DNA of 64,000 nucleotides from Candidatus Absconditabacterales bacterium (GCA_937923605.1 CALDTY010000004.1:25612-89611), one strand, 5' to 3'; numbered from the stretch's first letter, positions 10,704 to 21,570 are shown. Numbers and translations: made by a program. Notes: generated by a model from the sequence alone, not told the origin.

Positions 10704-11699
10704 TTATTTTATTTCATCTAAAGAGTCCACAGTATCGTGTCGCCTAGTTGTATCTCTTGGTCTCATGCCCAAGTCTTTAGTTCTGTATGTTTCTATATCT
10801 TTGTTGATATATCGCTCTCAGAAAAGTTGTTTAAACAGAAGGTATTTCTGTAGAAGTACTGGATCTTCTCTAGCGATTGCCAATAAAGGGACCTGATGAT
10901 TTATCCACGCATTTCAAAATTCAGCTATTTCTTCAAAAGTGTTAGTCTGTGCATATATGCTTATCATATTATCGTTTCTAAAAGAATTTCTTTTTTGGTT
11001 TTCAGACTGCCAAGAGAGACTATAAAATTTTAACGATCGATCATTCATTCAAAATGACAGATCTCATCGCTCTTTGTATTGCTTATTTTTTTCACTAAAT
11101 GGATCATCTATAACTCAAAGATCAAGTATATGCATCAATTCATGAGTAATAATTTCGAACAATTCTACTAGATCTCTCATGTCATATGTATTAATCAATA
11201 CATTTCTCCATCATGCTTTTCACCTAGTAATATCTACGCTATCTTTATTAAAAGTAATAGAAGATAAGGTTGTGCGAATTGTGGATACATCTTCAAGCAG
11301 TATATTGTCATCAATCTGAGTTATGATGTAGACACTAAATACTGTGAAGTTGTATAATTCTCTAAGAGTAAAGTTGTGATCCATTTTCATTCTATCACAG
11401 ATGTCATCATAGTTTCAACAAATTTCTTTTAGACGCACTCAATAGTCTTTTTCTTGAAGATCTGTATATGCCGTTCCTCATTCTAAAATATCCTGGGTTC
11501 GAACATCTAGCTTCATATCTATTACAGTGGTATCTACATCTGACATTACACGAAAAAACGGAATATCTCGGTGTTTATCATCTAGACGACGATCATTTCA
11601 CTGTTCAAAAGAATCTTGTTGAACAAAAAAGTATCATCCTCATATGGCCAAGAGAAATAAAAGCGTAAGTCGCGATGTGCGGAATAAGTATTTTTTCAT
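10704..11699 (-). CDS. Membrane-anchored HExxH protein (putative metallopeptidase), copy 1
   Basis: 331 aa; first gene of the reverse-strand cluster. It has an N-terminal hydrophobic anchor (LTLLFLLAIGGYFFV), a zinc motif HELMH in ELFEIITHELMHILDLG, and a downstream FEEIAEFGNAWINH that could give the third ligand. It is a tandem paralog of the next gene, and the HELMH form matches the canonical HExxH better than HEIAGH in the second copy. Both copies use TGA for Gly, so the duplication is native. The family is not identified. Confidence 0.65.
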
Positions 11700-11841
11700 A
11701 TTGAACTTAAATAAAAATGGTTCAGATTATATATAGTTAATTATAAATTAATTATTCAAATTTGTCAAAAAAATCTTCTTAACCTTGCATTTATTATGGA
11801 ATTTGATATATATGGCTTTGCTTCTGATAAGCATGCAATTT

Positions 11842-11915
<74 letters not shown>

Positions 11916-11929
11916 GATTAAATAATGGC

Positions 11930-12010
11930 ACAACTGTAAGTACTTTAATTGTCTAGCCCTCAAGGCGCTTAGAGTGATAAAGATGAGAAGGAGATTAAAG
12001 ATTCACACAA
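11930..12010 (+). pseudogene. Decayed tRNA-Ile-like copy
   Basis: The stretch TAGCCCTCAAGGCGCTTAGAG then TGATAAAGATGAG tracks the D arm and anticodon arm of the neighbouring tRNA-Ile with small indels and loss of the 5' anticodon stem. The sequence before it (ACAACTGTAAGTA) also matches the spacer before tRNA-Ile (ACAACCGTAAGTA). It cannot fold into a tRNA. It is probably the remains of a tandem duplication; the alignment was done by eye. Confidence 0.4.
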
Positions 12011-12022
12011 CCGTAAGTATAT

Positions 12023-12099
12023 AGGCGCGTAGCTCAGGCGGTTAGAGCGCATCTCTGATAAGGATGAGGTCGGTGGTTCGAGTCCACCCGTGCCTACCA
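12023..12099 (+). tRNA. tRNA-Ile (GAU)
   Basis: Acceptor AGGCGCG/CGTGCCT, D arm GCTC...GAGC, anticodon loop CTGATAA with anticodon GAT, T arm GGTGG-TTCGAGT-CCACC. Unlike its two neighbours it has an encoded CCA end. Confidence 0.95.
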
Positions 12100-12114
12100 T
12101 AAAGGTAGTAAGTA

Positions 12115-12187
12115 TGCCAGTGTAGCTCAGGGGTAGAGCAGAAGCCTGAAAAGCTTTGTGTCGGTGGTTCAAATCCGCCCACTGGCA
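12115..12187 (+). tRNA. tRNA-Phe (GAA)
   Basis: Acceptor GCCAGTG/CACTGGC, anticodon loop CTGAAAA with anticodon GAA, T arm GGTGG-TTCAAAT-CCGCC. Discriminator A; CCA not encoded. Confidence 0.94.
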
Positions 12188-12321
12188 AATCTAGAAAATT
12201 ACAATTATTATTATACAGGTAAAAACAAGTCTCTACTGAGGCTTGTTTTTTCATATGAAATTCTTTTATTCTTAACTAAGATCATATATAAGGTTTGTAT
12301 TTTTACTTTTCTCAAGAAAAT

Positions 12322-14028
12322 ATGGATAACATTCACATGACTTCCTCATCTTTGCAAAAAGAACATTATGATGTGTATCAACATTTCTTTGCAAAACATG
12401 ACCTGGTGCTATCGTTGCCTCAAACATTTGATCGGGGATATAGTTGAAATGTAGAGTTTGATTCTATAGTTCAAGTAAAACAAAAATTGCCTACAAAGAT
12501 GTATTTATGAGTAACTTTTGAGTGAGAAAAATGATTTATATTAGACGAAGCAACTCTTTATGATTTCCAAAACAGATGCTTTGAAAAGAATTTGTTCTCT
12601 GATTTGTATCAGTGAAGTATAAGTGAAAATATAGTCAACGTAATTGAATCTTTTTTTAAGAAAGTGTGATTATCTTGAGTAAAAGTATCTATTTTATCAG
12701 AATTTCGTAGATGAGAATGATCGTGATTTTCTAGCACTCTATCGACATTATTTGCCTTATTTATGTTTGTATATACACATAACGTGAATCCAGATAAACT
12801 ATCGAAAAAAGAAGTCCTATGAATTTGGAAAGTAGCACTTACAATCGAATCCAAGGCTTTCTGATTGAATCATCATGTATGATGATTTTTGCCTTATGTG
12901 TCTTTAATTAATTCAGACTTCCCTCAGGCTTATTGTGGATGAAGTATATTTGAAAACGACAGATTCCAGCTTTCTTCTCAAGTGTTTAAAGATAAGATTA
13001 TAGATTTCAAAAGTTTTTCATTCACCGATGATTTTTCTCGTATTTGATTAGACTTGTGAATTATCGATACAAATCAAACCTATTTGCCAAGATTGAAAAA
13101 GATTTGACATCAACGTAAAGAATCATCATTTACCTTTTTGAATAATGTTATTAGTAATGTTAAAGAGATTAAACCTAGCCTATATTTATCTGAAATTTAT
13201 AAGTATCACCAAACGTTTTTTGTTGAGATGTTTTTGAGATACCTCCAGAAGCCTGATAAAACAAGTATAGATAGACTTATTTCCTCACTAAAGAAGTTAG
13301 AACTCCCAACACAATTAACATTCAATAGTCAGTCGGCTTATGATCAAACACTACCAGGAAAGTTTGATAAAATTGCCTTTATCCCTTTATCGCCAGACAG
13401 GTGAGAGTGAAGATTCTTGTGTATTTCAAAAAAATGATGACTAAAGAAGGTTGCAAAGTCATTCATTAACCACTTAAAAGAGAAAACATGACGAGAAATT
13501 AGCTTTTCATATTCCAATTGGAGAGATTGAACACAGTATTGATGATGAAAGATTGAACAATTTTTATGAAAGAAGATATATTCAGATTATATAAAGAAAG
13601 GGACAGTTATTTATACTAGTATAGAATGAGAGAAGAAGATTGTGTCAATAACTGACGCTATCAAGATGACATCACGTTGATTTCTTTTAGATGGAATATC
13701 TAAAAAGATATACTTTGACTGAGAGAGACTGACATCGAAAGATCTAGTATCTCAGAGCACTACTGTAGACTTGCTCCTTATGTTATTTGATAATCTTAAT
13801 CAAGATATTCCAAACACATTACTTGAACGCTCTAGTTATTCTAGAAATAAAAATGAAATGTTAAGTAAAGTTATATTGCCTTTTAAGAAATTTGTTGAGC
13901 TAAAAACAAAGAAAAAATTATCTCTAGACTGCACATGATGATTATACGATTTCATGATTCGCATGGGACAAACCGATATTCCATTTAGTCGTATATCAAG
14001 AGTGGGAGAGAGTATAGCTATCAGCTAA
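12322..14028 (+). CDS. Large protein with a GHMP-kinase-like N-terminal half
   Basis: 568 aa. RRGEGSGFSSTLSTLFALF near residue 135 resembles the glycine/serine-rich ATP-binding motif of GHMP sugar kinases (PxGSGLGSSAA), and the N-terminal LPQTFDRGYSGNVEF could be the start of such a domain. The C-terminal half (from about residue 300) is not recognised. Many TGA-Gly codons are present, including HVGGFLPY and YCGGSIF. It may act on a sugar or other small phosphorylatable substrate, but the motif is imperfect, so this is a tentative family call. Confidence 0.55.
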
Positions 14029-14468
14029 TCTCCAAGAAAAAAAACGCAGCTTGGTGATATGCTACGTTATTGAGATTGAGTAAAAAAAATATTTTAACTT
14101 TTCCATTTTTTTATATTTCTATCAAGATTATGTGCAAGATCATAGAGTCTTTGTCGCTTTTCAAATAATTTTTTCTTTGCGTCCATCTTGTCCATATCTT
14201 AGTTGTGTTTATACTTCCATATTTATTCCAAAAAAAATAGCAAACTTTGTTTGATTTTCACTTGCAAAATCTATCAACTTGTTTAAATATACATCTGTTT
14301 AGCAAAAGTCTCGATCGAAGTCTGAAGGTCCCTAATGTTGGAAACCGCAGTGAGAAACTACGCTAACCCCATATTATCTTTGTTGATTTGCGAGAAGCAA
14401 AACGACACTATTTTTTTTGGGAAAAACAATAATTGTTATTATGTTATTTATTTATTACTATATTTGAT
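14029..14468 (+). other. 440-base gap before tuf, possible structured leader
   Basis: Apart from the doubtful small ORF, no gene is visible. 14310-14380 is richer in G+C than the surroundings and carries complementary bits (GCAGTGAGAAACTACGC region), suggesting an RNA leader or small RNA. TTGCAA near 14271 and TAAATA about 16 bases later could form a promoter. A T8GGGAAAA motif lies at 14411-14425, about 40 bases before tuf. No known RNA family was recognised. Confidence 0.4.
14094..14195 (-). CDS. Possible 33-aa basic small protein
   Basis: Reverse ATG to TAA frame encoding MDKMDAKKKLFEKRQRLYD and a basic end (IKKWKS). The composition is protein-like (amphipathic, Lys/Arg-rich), but there is no supporting domain, and a chance ORF of this size is quite possible. 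Confidence 0.2.
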   Translation of the reverse strand: MDKMDAKKKLFEKRQRLYDLAHNLDRNIKKWKS

Positions 14469-15644
14469 ATGTCTAAACCACACGTTAATGTAGGTACTAT
14501 TGGTCATGTAGATCATGGTAAAACTACAACCACAGCTGCTATTTGTGCAGTACTTGCTACTAAGTGATTCGCTAAGGATTTAGGATTCGGGAACATTGAC
14601 AAGGCGCCTGAGGAAAGAGAAAGAGGTATTACTATTAACACTGCTCATGTAGAGTATGAAACAGAAAATAGACATTACGCGCATATTGACTGTCCTTGAC
14701 ATGCTGATTATGTTAAGAATATGATTGTTGGTGCCGCTCAAATGGATGGTGGTATATTGGTAGTATCTGCTGCTGATTGACCAATGCCTCAAACGAGAGA
14801 ACATATTTTGCTTGCTAAGCAAGTAAATGTACCTAAGTTGGTAGTCTTCTTGAATAAGTGTGATATGGTTGATGATGCTGACATGTTAGAATTGGTAGAA
14901 GAAGAAATTAGAGATCTTCTTACACAATATGACTTCCCTGGAGACGAAATCCCTATTATTAGAGGATCTGCACTTAAGGCTGGTGAAAATCCAACTGATG
15001 AAGCTGGTGATGCTAAATGTATTTGGGACCTTATGGAGCAATTGGATACATATGTACCAATTCCTGAAAGAGAAACTTCAAAACCATTCTTGATGCCTGT
15101 TGAAGATGTATTCTCTATTAAAGGTAGAGGTACTGTAGTGACTGGTAGAATTGAGACTGGAGTAATTAAGATTAATGATGATATAGAAATAGTTGGACTG
15201 TCTGACGAACCTACACCTACAACTATTACTGGTGTTGAAATGTTCCATAAACAATTTGAACAAGGTGAGGCTGGTATGAATTGTGGTCTTCTTCTTAGAG
15301 GTATTGAAAAAGATGCTGTACAAAGAGGTCAAGTATTGGCTGCGCCATGAACAGTAACTCCTCATAAGAAATTTGAAGCTGAAGTATATGTATTGAAGAA
15401 AGAAGAGGGTGGTAGACATACTCCGTTTATGTCATGATATAAACCACAATTCTTTATTAGAACAACTGACGTAACTGGAACTGTAGAGTTGCCTGCTGGA
15501 ACAGAAATGATTATGCCATGAGATAATGCAAAGATGATTGTTGATCTTATCTATAAAGTTGCTATGGACGAAGGTCTAAGATTTGCGATTAGAGAAGGTG
15601 GTAGAACTGTGGGTGCCTGAGTAGTTACAAAAGTAATTGAATAA
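14469..15644 (+). CDS. tuf: Elongation factor Tu
   Basis: 391 aa. It delivers aminoacyl-tRNA to the ribosome as a GTP complex. G1 GHVDHGKTT, the switch I RGITI, G3 DCPGHADY and G4 NKCDM are all visible; domains 2 and 3 follow ([18 protein letters not shown]-type geometry intact). The Gly of DCPGHA is a TGA codon in this highly expressed gene, strong evidence that UGA decoding is efficient. It stands directly before the S10 operon, as in many bacteria, but a 16-bp hairpin separates it from rpsJ. Confidence 0.98.
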
Positions 15645-15664
15645 TTTAAATATATATAGCGGGG

Positions 15665-15704
15665 AAAGACGATCGATCTTATTTAAGATCGGTTGTCTTT
15701 TTAT
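15665..15704 (+). terminator. 16-bp hairpin between tuf and rpsJ
   Basis: 15665-15680 pairs with 15685-15700 along the full length (two wobble pairs) around an ATTT loop, followed by TTA. It could terminate tuf transcripts or be a processing site that separates tuf from the ribosomal operon. Confidence 0.75.
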
Positions 15705-15755
15705 CCCATATATAGAACTTTAACACTCAATCTTTACTTATTTCATGTTTCACGT

Positions 15756-16082
15756 ATGTCTGATTGAAAAAAAACAACTCCAAAGCTTAGAATTAAGCTC
15801 AAAAGTTATGACTTAAAAATGTTAGAAAATTCTGTTACAAAGATTTTATGACTTTTGATAAAATCTTGAGCTTCAGTAAAGGGTCCAATTCCTTTGCCGA
15901 AGAAGATGAAGAAGTATACAGTGATTAAGTCTCACTTTGTGTACAAGGATTCTAGGGATCAATACGAGAGAATCACGTACGCTAGACTTATAGATGTAGT
16001 TGAAACATGAACTAAGACGGTTGAGTATTTACAAAACCTATCTATCCCAGTTGGGGTTAGTGTTGAGGTGAGAGTATATTAA
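15756..16082 (+). CDS. rpsJ: 30S ribosomal protein S10
   Basis: 108 aa. First gene of the S10-type operon. The S10 fold shows as [17 protein letters not shown] near the N-terminus and [20 protein letters not shown], the loop reaching the 30S head; S10 also pairs with NusB, whose gene lies at the other end of this window. The start ATG 15756 has no Shine-Dalgarno match. TGA codes Gly in the second to fourth codons and in ILGLLIKSGAS. Confidence 0.96.
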
Positions 16083-16144
16083 TTTGTTTGCACCCTTGAG
16101 CTTCGAGGCTCTGCTTGAGTATTTATTTGCTAATTTAAGAAGCG

Positions 16145-16738
16145 ATGTTAACCACAAGATGATGACTAATTGTCAAAAAACAAGAAATGACAAGAGTTTG
16201 GAATGAAGATAGAATGGTGCCAGTCACTATTTTAGCTGTTCCTGAACAAACTATTTTGAGACACAAGACAGTTGAAAAGGATGGATATTCTGCAATTGTG
16301 ATTGGTGCTGATAAAAAAAGAACTGGAAAATATGGAAAAAGTGTAGAATTTAAAGTGTCGGAAGATGACTTAGCAAGTTATCCAGTATGATCTGTTCTAA
16401 ATGCAGAAGTGCTCAAAGATGTTGCTACAGTTAGGGTTGTCTGAATTTCAAAATGAAAGTGATTTCAAGGTTGAATGAAGAGGCATAATTTCTGATGATG
16501 ACCTAAAACTCATGGATCTAAGTTCCATAGAGCGCTAGGATCTACAGGTAATAGAAAGCCAAGAAGAACTCTAAAAGGTCAAAAGATGGCTTGACATATG
16601 GGAGATGAGACAATTACTCTTAAGTCTGTGCCAGTTATCTCATTTGAGATGATCAATGAACAACAGGTTGTTATATTGAAGTGATCAGTTCCTTGAGCAT
16701 ATCACACATATCTGGAACTATTGGTTACTGAAAAATAA
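16145..16738 (+). CDS. rplC: 50S ribosomal protein L3
   Basis: 197 aa. The start at ATG 16145 gives MLTTRGGLIVKKQEMTR, matching the L3 beginning in which KKxGMTR is typical (Glu replaces Gly here). The rRNA-reaching loop is visible as GMKRHNFGGGPKTHGSKFHR and GNRKPRRTLKGQKMAGHMG. It is one of the first proteins assembled near the peptidyl-transferase centre. A small hairpin (GAGCTTCGAGGCTC) lies in the spacer after rpsJ. Confidence 0.96.
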
Positions 16739-16763
16739 TCTTCTTATTTATTAATTCCCAAAA

Positions 16764-17402
16764 ATGAGCTATTCTTATGAAATACTAGATATGAAAGGAA
16801 AGAAGGTAGGAGATCAAAAGATGTCCAAAGATCTTTTTTCTGACGAAATAATTAATGAAGGGTTAGTACATGAATATGTTGTTATGTACCTTTCAAATCA
16901 ACGTCAAGCAACTGCGCATACAAAAACAAGATCTGAAGTTCGTAGATCATGAAGAAAATTGTATAGACAAAAATGAACCTGAAATGCGAGAGTAGGTGAT
17001 GCTTGATCTCCAATTAGAAGAAAATGATGAGTGGCGTTTGGTCCTAGAAACGAAAGAAATTGGACAAAAAACATGAACTCTAAAATGAAAAACAGAGCGC
17101 TAAGAAGTGCTCTAGCGTTAAAAGCTAAATCAGAAAGATTGTTTTGACTAGATAAATTAGAGCTATCTGAGATTAAGACAAAAGTAGTTGTAGACTCATT
17201 GGATAGTATGAAGTTGTGAGGACAGAAATTGTTGGTTGTTCTTCCAGAAAAAGTAGAAATTGCTGCTAAATCTATGAACAATATTGCTTGAGTGAGATAT
17301 ACTACAAGTGCACAATTGAATCCATATGATCTTATGTCATTCAAAAATGCTTTATTTGTAGCTGATGCTTTTGATAAAGTTGAACAAAGATTAACTAAAT
17401 AA
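16764..17402 (+). CDS. rplD: 50S ribosomal protein L4
   Basis: 212 aa. Characteristic long basic loop of L4 is present: TRSEVRRSGRKLYRQKGTG followed by NARVGDAGSPIRRKGG and AFGPRNERNW, which lines the exit tunnel. The C-terminal globular part follows. In E. coli L4 represses its own operon; no comparable leader can be identified here. Confidence 0.96.
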
Positions 17403-17425
17403 TACTTTATAATTTATGTTTACCA

Positions 17426-17770
17426 ATGAAAAGACGAGATTCTATTAAGAAAAGGAGAGCAAAAACAGCAATTTCACCTAGAGCTCTAGGGAAGCTGACT
17501 CCTTATCAAATAATCGGTGCCCCTCTTATGACTGAGAAGGTATACAAGTTAGCAAACGATCTTAATACATATACATTTCGTGTTCATAAGGACGCAAATA
17601 AAAACGATATTAAGATTTCTTTATGAGTACTGTATGATGTGACTCCAAAGTCAGTTCGTGTAATGAATGTACCATATAAGTGAAGACTACAGAGAAAACT
17701 TGTGAGAAGAGCATATAAGAAAGCTATTGTTACCCTGCACGAAGGTGATTCAATTGAGCTTGTTGGTTAG
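17426..17770 (+). CDS. rplW: 50S ribosomal protein L23
   Basis: 114 aa. Located at the tunnel exit, where it contacts SRP and trigger factor. Seen: IIGAPLMTEKVYKLA, then YTFRVHKDANKNDIK typical of L23, with a basic N-terminal extension (MKRRDSIKKRRAK). The start is ATG 17426; the ATG at 17416 is in another frame and closes after 10 codons. Confidence 0.94.
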
Positions 17771-17799
17771 AAAATATTTACATTGTTTACACTTACCTA

Positions 17800-18648
17800 A
17801 TGGCAATTAAGACATATAAACCATTCACTCCATCAAGAAGGTATATGACCTGATATGATTTTTCTGATATCACTACTGATAAGCCTCATAAGCCATTAAC
17901 TACCTTTATTAAGTCGAAAGCTGGTAGAAATAATGCATGAAGAATCACAACTAGACATAGATGATGAGGACATAAGAGAATGTATAGAATGATAGATTTC
18001 CGCAGACGAGATAAACTTAATGTTCCGGCAAAGGTTGCTACTATTGAGTATGATCCATATAGAACATGTAGAATTGCTTTATTGCACTATCTTGATTGAG
18101 AAAAAAGATATGTATTGGCATGGAAAAATATAAATGTATGAGATATGATCGCTACTTGAGATGAAGCATTATTAAAACCATGAAACAGAAAGCAACTAAA
18201 AAATATACCAGATGGATTTACTGTATATAATTTGGAAGTAACTCCTCAAACTAAAGGGAAATTGGTAAGAAGTGCTGGTTCGTATGCTACTATTACCGGT
18301 AAAGATGAGGAAAATGGTATGATATATGTAAAGTTGCAGTCATGAGAAGTAAGATTGTTTCATGAACACTGTTGGGCCACTATAGGTGCTTTAGGGAATG
18401 ATGAACATAAAAACATAGTCATTTGAAAAGCATGAAGATCTAGATGGATGGGAAGAAGACCAGAAGTAAGAGGTAAGGTGATGAATCCTGTAGATCATCC
18501 ACATGGATGATGAGAGTGAGCAACAGATCTTGCTATGAACCCAAAGGCATTTAATGGTAGATGAGTGTCTCCAGGTAAGAAGACTAGAAAGAAGAAAAAA
18601 TGGTCAGATAGATTTATTGTTACTAAGAGAAAGACGAGATTTAAATAA
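17800..18648 (+). CDS. rplB: 50S ribosomal protein L2
   Basis: 282 aa, standard length. Conserved core motifs: RNNAGRITTRHRGGGHKR in the N-terminal half and [15 protein letters not shown] at the peptidyl-transferase-proximal loop (the essential His lies here). Several of the Gly in both runs are TGA. Confidence 0.98.
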
Positions 18649-18672
18649 TATGCTTTTACATTTAATTAGATT

Positions 18673-18930
18673 ATGGCTAGATCACTGAAAAAATGATTCC
18701 GAGTTCATCCTAAATTGATGAAAAAGATTAAAAAGATGAATGATTCGGGAGAAAAAAAAGTAATTAAGGTGTGGGACAGAGCATCTCAAATTCTTCCAGA
18801 GATGGTAGGATTCACTATAGCAGTTCACAATGGAAGACAATTTGTCTCTGTGTATATTAATGAAGAGATGATTGGACATAGATTATGAGAATTTGCTCCT
18901 ACAAGAACATTTAGATGACATCCTTTCTAA
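18673..18930 (+). CDS. rpsS: 30S ribosomal protein S19
   Basis: 85 aa. [19 protein letters not shown] and [17 protein letters not shown] are family signatures; S19 forms the S13-S19 bridge region of the 30S head. Usual length. The spacer before it is T/A-rich without a Shine-Dalgarno match. Confidence 0.96.
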
Positions 18931-18976
18931 GGAATAATCATAGAAAGATTCAATTATTTAACTAATTACATACACC

Positions 18977-19321
18977 ATGTCTAATAAAAGTATGACAGCA
19001 ACACTAAAATATGCGCTTATGTCTAGTAAAAAGCTAGGATTGGTTGCATCAATGGTAAAATGAAAATCTGTTCTTGAGGCAAGAAGATTTTTAACATTTC
19101 TACCTAAGAAAGCTTGAAAAACCTTGTTAAAACTCATTAATTCAGCAACTGCAAATGCTGAGAATAATTTGGATCTCAAAAAGGAAGATCTATATATTGA
19201 TACAATCAATGTTGGAAAAGGGCCTAAAATAAAGAGAGTTAGAGCTGTTGGTAGATGAAGAATGCATGGTTACGAACATCACAGAGCATATGTTTCTGTA
19301 AAATTATGAGTAAAAAAATAA
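18977..19321 (+). CDS. rplV: 50S ribosomal protein L22
   Basis: 114 aa. The tunnel beta-hairpin end is seen as KGPKIKRVRAVGRGRMHGY, with the N-terminal LKYALMSSKKLGLVASMVKGK typical of L22. Followed by an unusual 16-bp hairpin before rpsC. Confidence 0.95.
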
Positions 19322-19332
19322 AAAAATCGTTT

Positions 19333-19381
19333 AGAGTTTAGAATCAGACATTATGTAATATAGTTTCTGACTCTAAATTCT
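19333..19381 (+). other. 16-bp hairpin between rplV and rpsC
   Basis: 19333-19348 pairs with 19366-19381 with one G-T wobble and one mismatch, around a 17-base loop. It has no T-run, so it is more like a processing or stability element than a terminator. Confidence 0.7.
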
Positions 19382-19413
19382 GACTCATTACCTTTATACT
19401 TTAAATTTGCTAT

Positions 19414-20088
19414 ATGTGATCAAAAATCGACCCAAGAGGGCATAGAATATGAATCATGAAAAATCGACCATGTGAATGGTATAGTCATTCTCAAAATCAA
19501 TCTTCTAAATTTTTCGTTGAGGATATAAAGATAAGAGAATTGATTGAAACTCATTATTTCAGATCTGCAATTGCTAAAGTAGTGATTAGAAAAACTGATA
19601 AAGAATGAGAAGTAATTATCTTTACAGCGAAGCCTGCGTCTGTATTAGGTAGGGATGGAGTAAATTTGCAAAAGTTTGAGAAAAAACTTCATAAAATCAC
19701 AAGAAGACTTTTTAAAGTAACGATTAAAGAAGTGAAGGTACCAGAATTGTCAGCAAAAATTATGGCTGAATTTGCATGTATACAAATGGAAAATAGAATG
19801 TCATATAGAAGAGTGGCAAAGAGTGTTTTACAGAAAGTTATGGAAAAGTGAGCAATATGAGTAAAAGTTCAAATAGCATGAAGATTAAATTGAGCAGACA
19901 TGTCTAGAAATGAAAAATTTACAGAAGGAAGAATACCACTTCAAACACTAAGAGCAGATATAGATTACCATTACACTACTGCTAAGACAAAATACTGAGT
20001 CTTATGAATTAAGGTTTGGATATGTATTTCTGAGAATATGCAGGCAGAAAAGAAATCAAGAAAACAAGAAGCAATGGAAAAACTATAG
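19414..20088 (+). CDS. rpsC: 30S ribosomal protein S3
   Basis: 224 aa. Begins [15 protein letters not shown] as expected for S3 and carries a KH-domain GXXG equivalent in [20 protein letters not shown]-terminal domain [20 protein letters not shown] is also conserved. It lies at the mRNA entry of the 30S subunit and contributes to helicase activity. Both the second codon and the IGIM Gly are TGA. Confidence 0.96.
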
Positions 20089-20157
20089 ACAAGGTGTTAC
20101 TTACTTAATGATTCTTCTGACACCAAACTCTTTATACCTTTATAAACCTACAACAAT

Positions 20158-20577
20158 ATGTTACTAGCACCAAATAAATGGAAATTTAGAAAGCAATTTA
20201 GATGAAGACTTAAATGAAAGTCTCATGTATGAAATTCAGTTGCTTACGGAGATCGATGACTAAAAGCTACTTCAGCTTGATACCTTACTAATAGACAATT
20301 AGAGTCTGCAAGAAAGGTAATAGTTAGGGTGACTAGAAAAGTATGAAAAATTTGGTTTAGAGTGTTTACAGATCTGCCATATACAAAAAAGGGACTTGAA
20401 ATGCCAATGGGTAAGGGTAAGTGAGATGTTGATACATATAGAGTAAGAGTTAAGCCTTGAAAAATTATTTTTGAGATATCCGGTGTTGATAGGGAAACTG
20501 CTGAAGAAGTCTTTAGACAAGCAACTTATAAATTACCCATCTCAACGAAACTTGTGTGAAAATGAGAGATAAAATAA
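20158..20577 (+). CDS. rplP: 50S ribosomal protein L16
   Basis: 139 aa. Starts MLLAPNKWKFRKQFRGRLKG, a slight variant of the usual MLxPKRxKxRKxxRG. Contains PYTKKGLEMPMGKGKG, the loop near the A-site tRNA. A typical length for the family. Confidence 0.95.
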
Positions 20578-20612
20578 TACGCACCTATTTGATTTAATTC
20601 TAACAAATTATT

Positions 20613-20819
20613 ATGAAAAAATTAGAAATGAAAGATTTGATAAAAAAATCTTTTAAGGACTTAGTCGGTTTGAGAAACAAACTTAGAAGAGAGCTTTTTG
20701 ATAATAAATTAAAAAATACAATGAGAGCGTTAAATCAAACTCATCTAATTACTTTAGGAAAAAGAAATATTGCTAGAATTAATACAGCAATGACTAGTAA
20801 ATCAAATTCTGAAAAATAG
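20613..20819 (+). CDS. rpmC: 50S ribosomal protein L29
   Basis: 68 aa, two long helices (EMKDLIKKSFKDLVGLRNKL and MRALNQTHLITLGKRNIARI). One of the few native genes here without TGA, because it has only two glycines, both GGN. Position between L16 and S17 is canonical. Confidence 0.92.
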   Translation: MKKLEMKDLIKKSFKDLVGLRNKLRRELFDNKLKNTMRALNQTHLITLGKRNIARINTAMTSKSNSEK

Positions 20820-20845
20820 TATTTTAATTTTTTGCCACCATTTCT

Positions 20846-21112
20846 ATGACAGTTATATGAGATAAAAATATCAAAGAGATTATCGGAAAGGTAGTAAGCG
20901 ATAAGATGGCAAAAACTATTGTTGTCAGCGTTCCGATGGTAAAAGTTCATCCTTTGTACAAAAAAAGGTATACAAGACATAAGAAATATTATGTACACGA
21001 TGAAGATCAGTCTGCATGAATTTGAGATATGGTGAAGATAAGGGCAGATAGACCTAGAAGTAGACTAAAAAGATGGATACTTGTAGATGTCATCACTAAA
21101 GCTGCAGTATAA
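20846..21112 (+). CDS. rpsQ: 30S ribosomal protein S17
   Basis: 88 aa. OB-fold signatures: GKVVSDKMAKTIVVSV at the start and KKRYTRHKKYYVHDED, then GIGDMVKIRADRPRSRLKRW. Primary 16S rRNA binder. Gene order rpmC-rpsQ-rplN is standard. Confidence 0.95.
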
Positions 21113-21152
21113 TAAGCACAAAGTACTATTTATCATTTATATTCTTTAAACC

Positions 21153-21521
21153 ATGATTCAACAGGAATCTAGAGTAATTATAGCAGACAATAGTTGAGCT
21201 AAAACCTGAAAGGTTATTAGAGTTCTCAAATGAAGTTGATCAAAGACTGCATCAGTTGGTGATAAAGTTGTTATTGCTATTAAAACTACATTACCAAGCT
21301 GAAGTATTGATAAAGGTTCAGTTCAATGGGCAGTTGTAGTGAGAGTGAGAAAAGAAGTTAGAAGAAATGATGGAACATATATTCGTTTTTCTGACAACGC
21401 TGTTGCACTTATAAATAAAACTTTGGATCCACTTGGTAAAAGAATATTTTGACCTGTTGCATGAGAATTGAGAGAGAAATGATTCAAAAAGATAGCTACT
21501 ATGGCAGAAGAAGTGGTATAA
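21153..21521 (+). CDS. rplN: 50S ribosomal protein L14
   Basis: 122 aa, exact family length. [20 protein letters not shown] and [19 protein letters not shown] are diagnostic; the usual Cys after AK is replaced. L14 contacts 16S h14 in bridge B8. Confidence 0.96.
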
Positions 21522-21570
21522 TTCAAATATATTAGAATGCTTAATTATCTTATTAACCTTATTAATTATT

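Noticed and set aside
16904..17344. 146-codon reverse open frame opposite rplD
   Set aside because: It overlaps the certain L4 gene on the other strand and shows no own signals; it is a shadow of L4.
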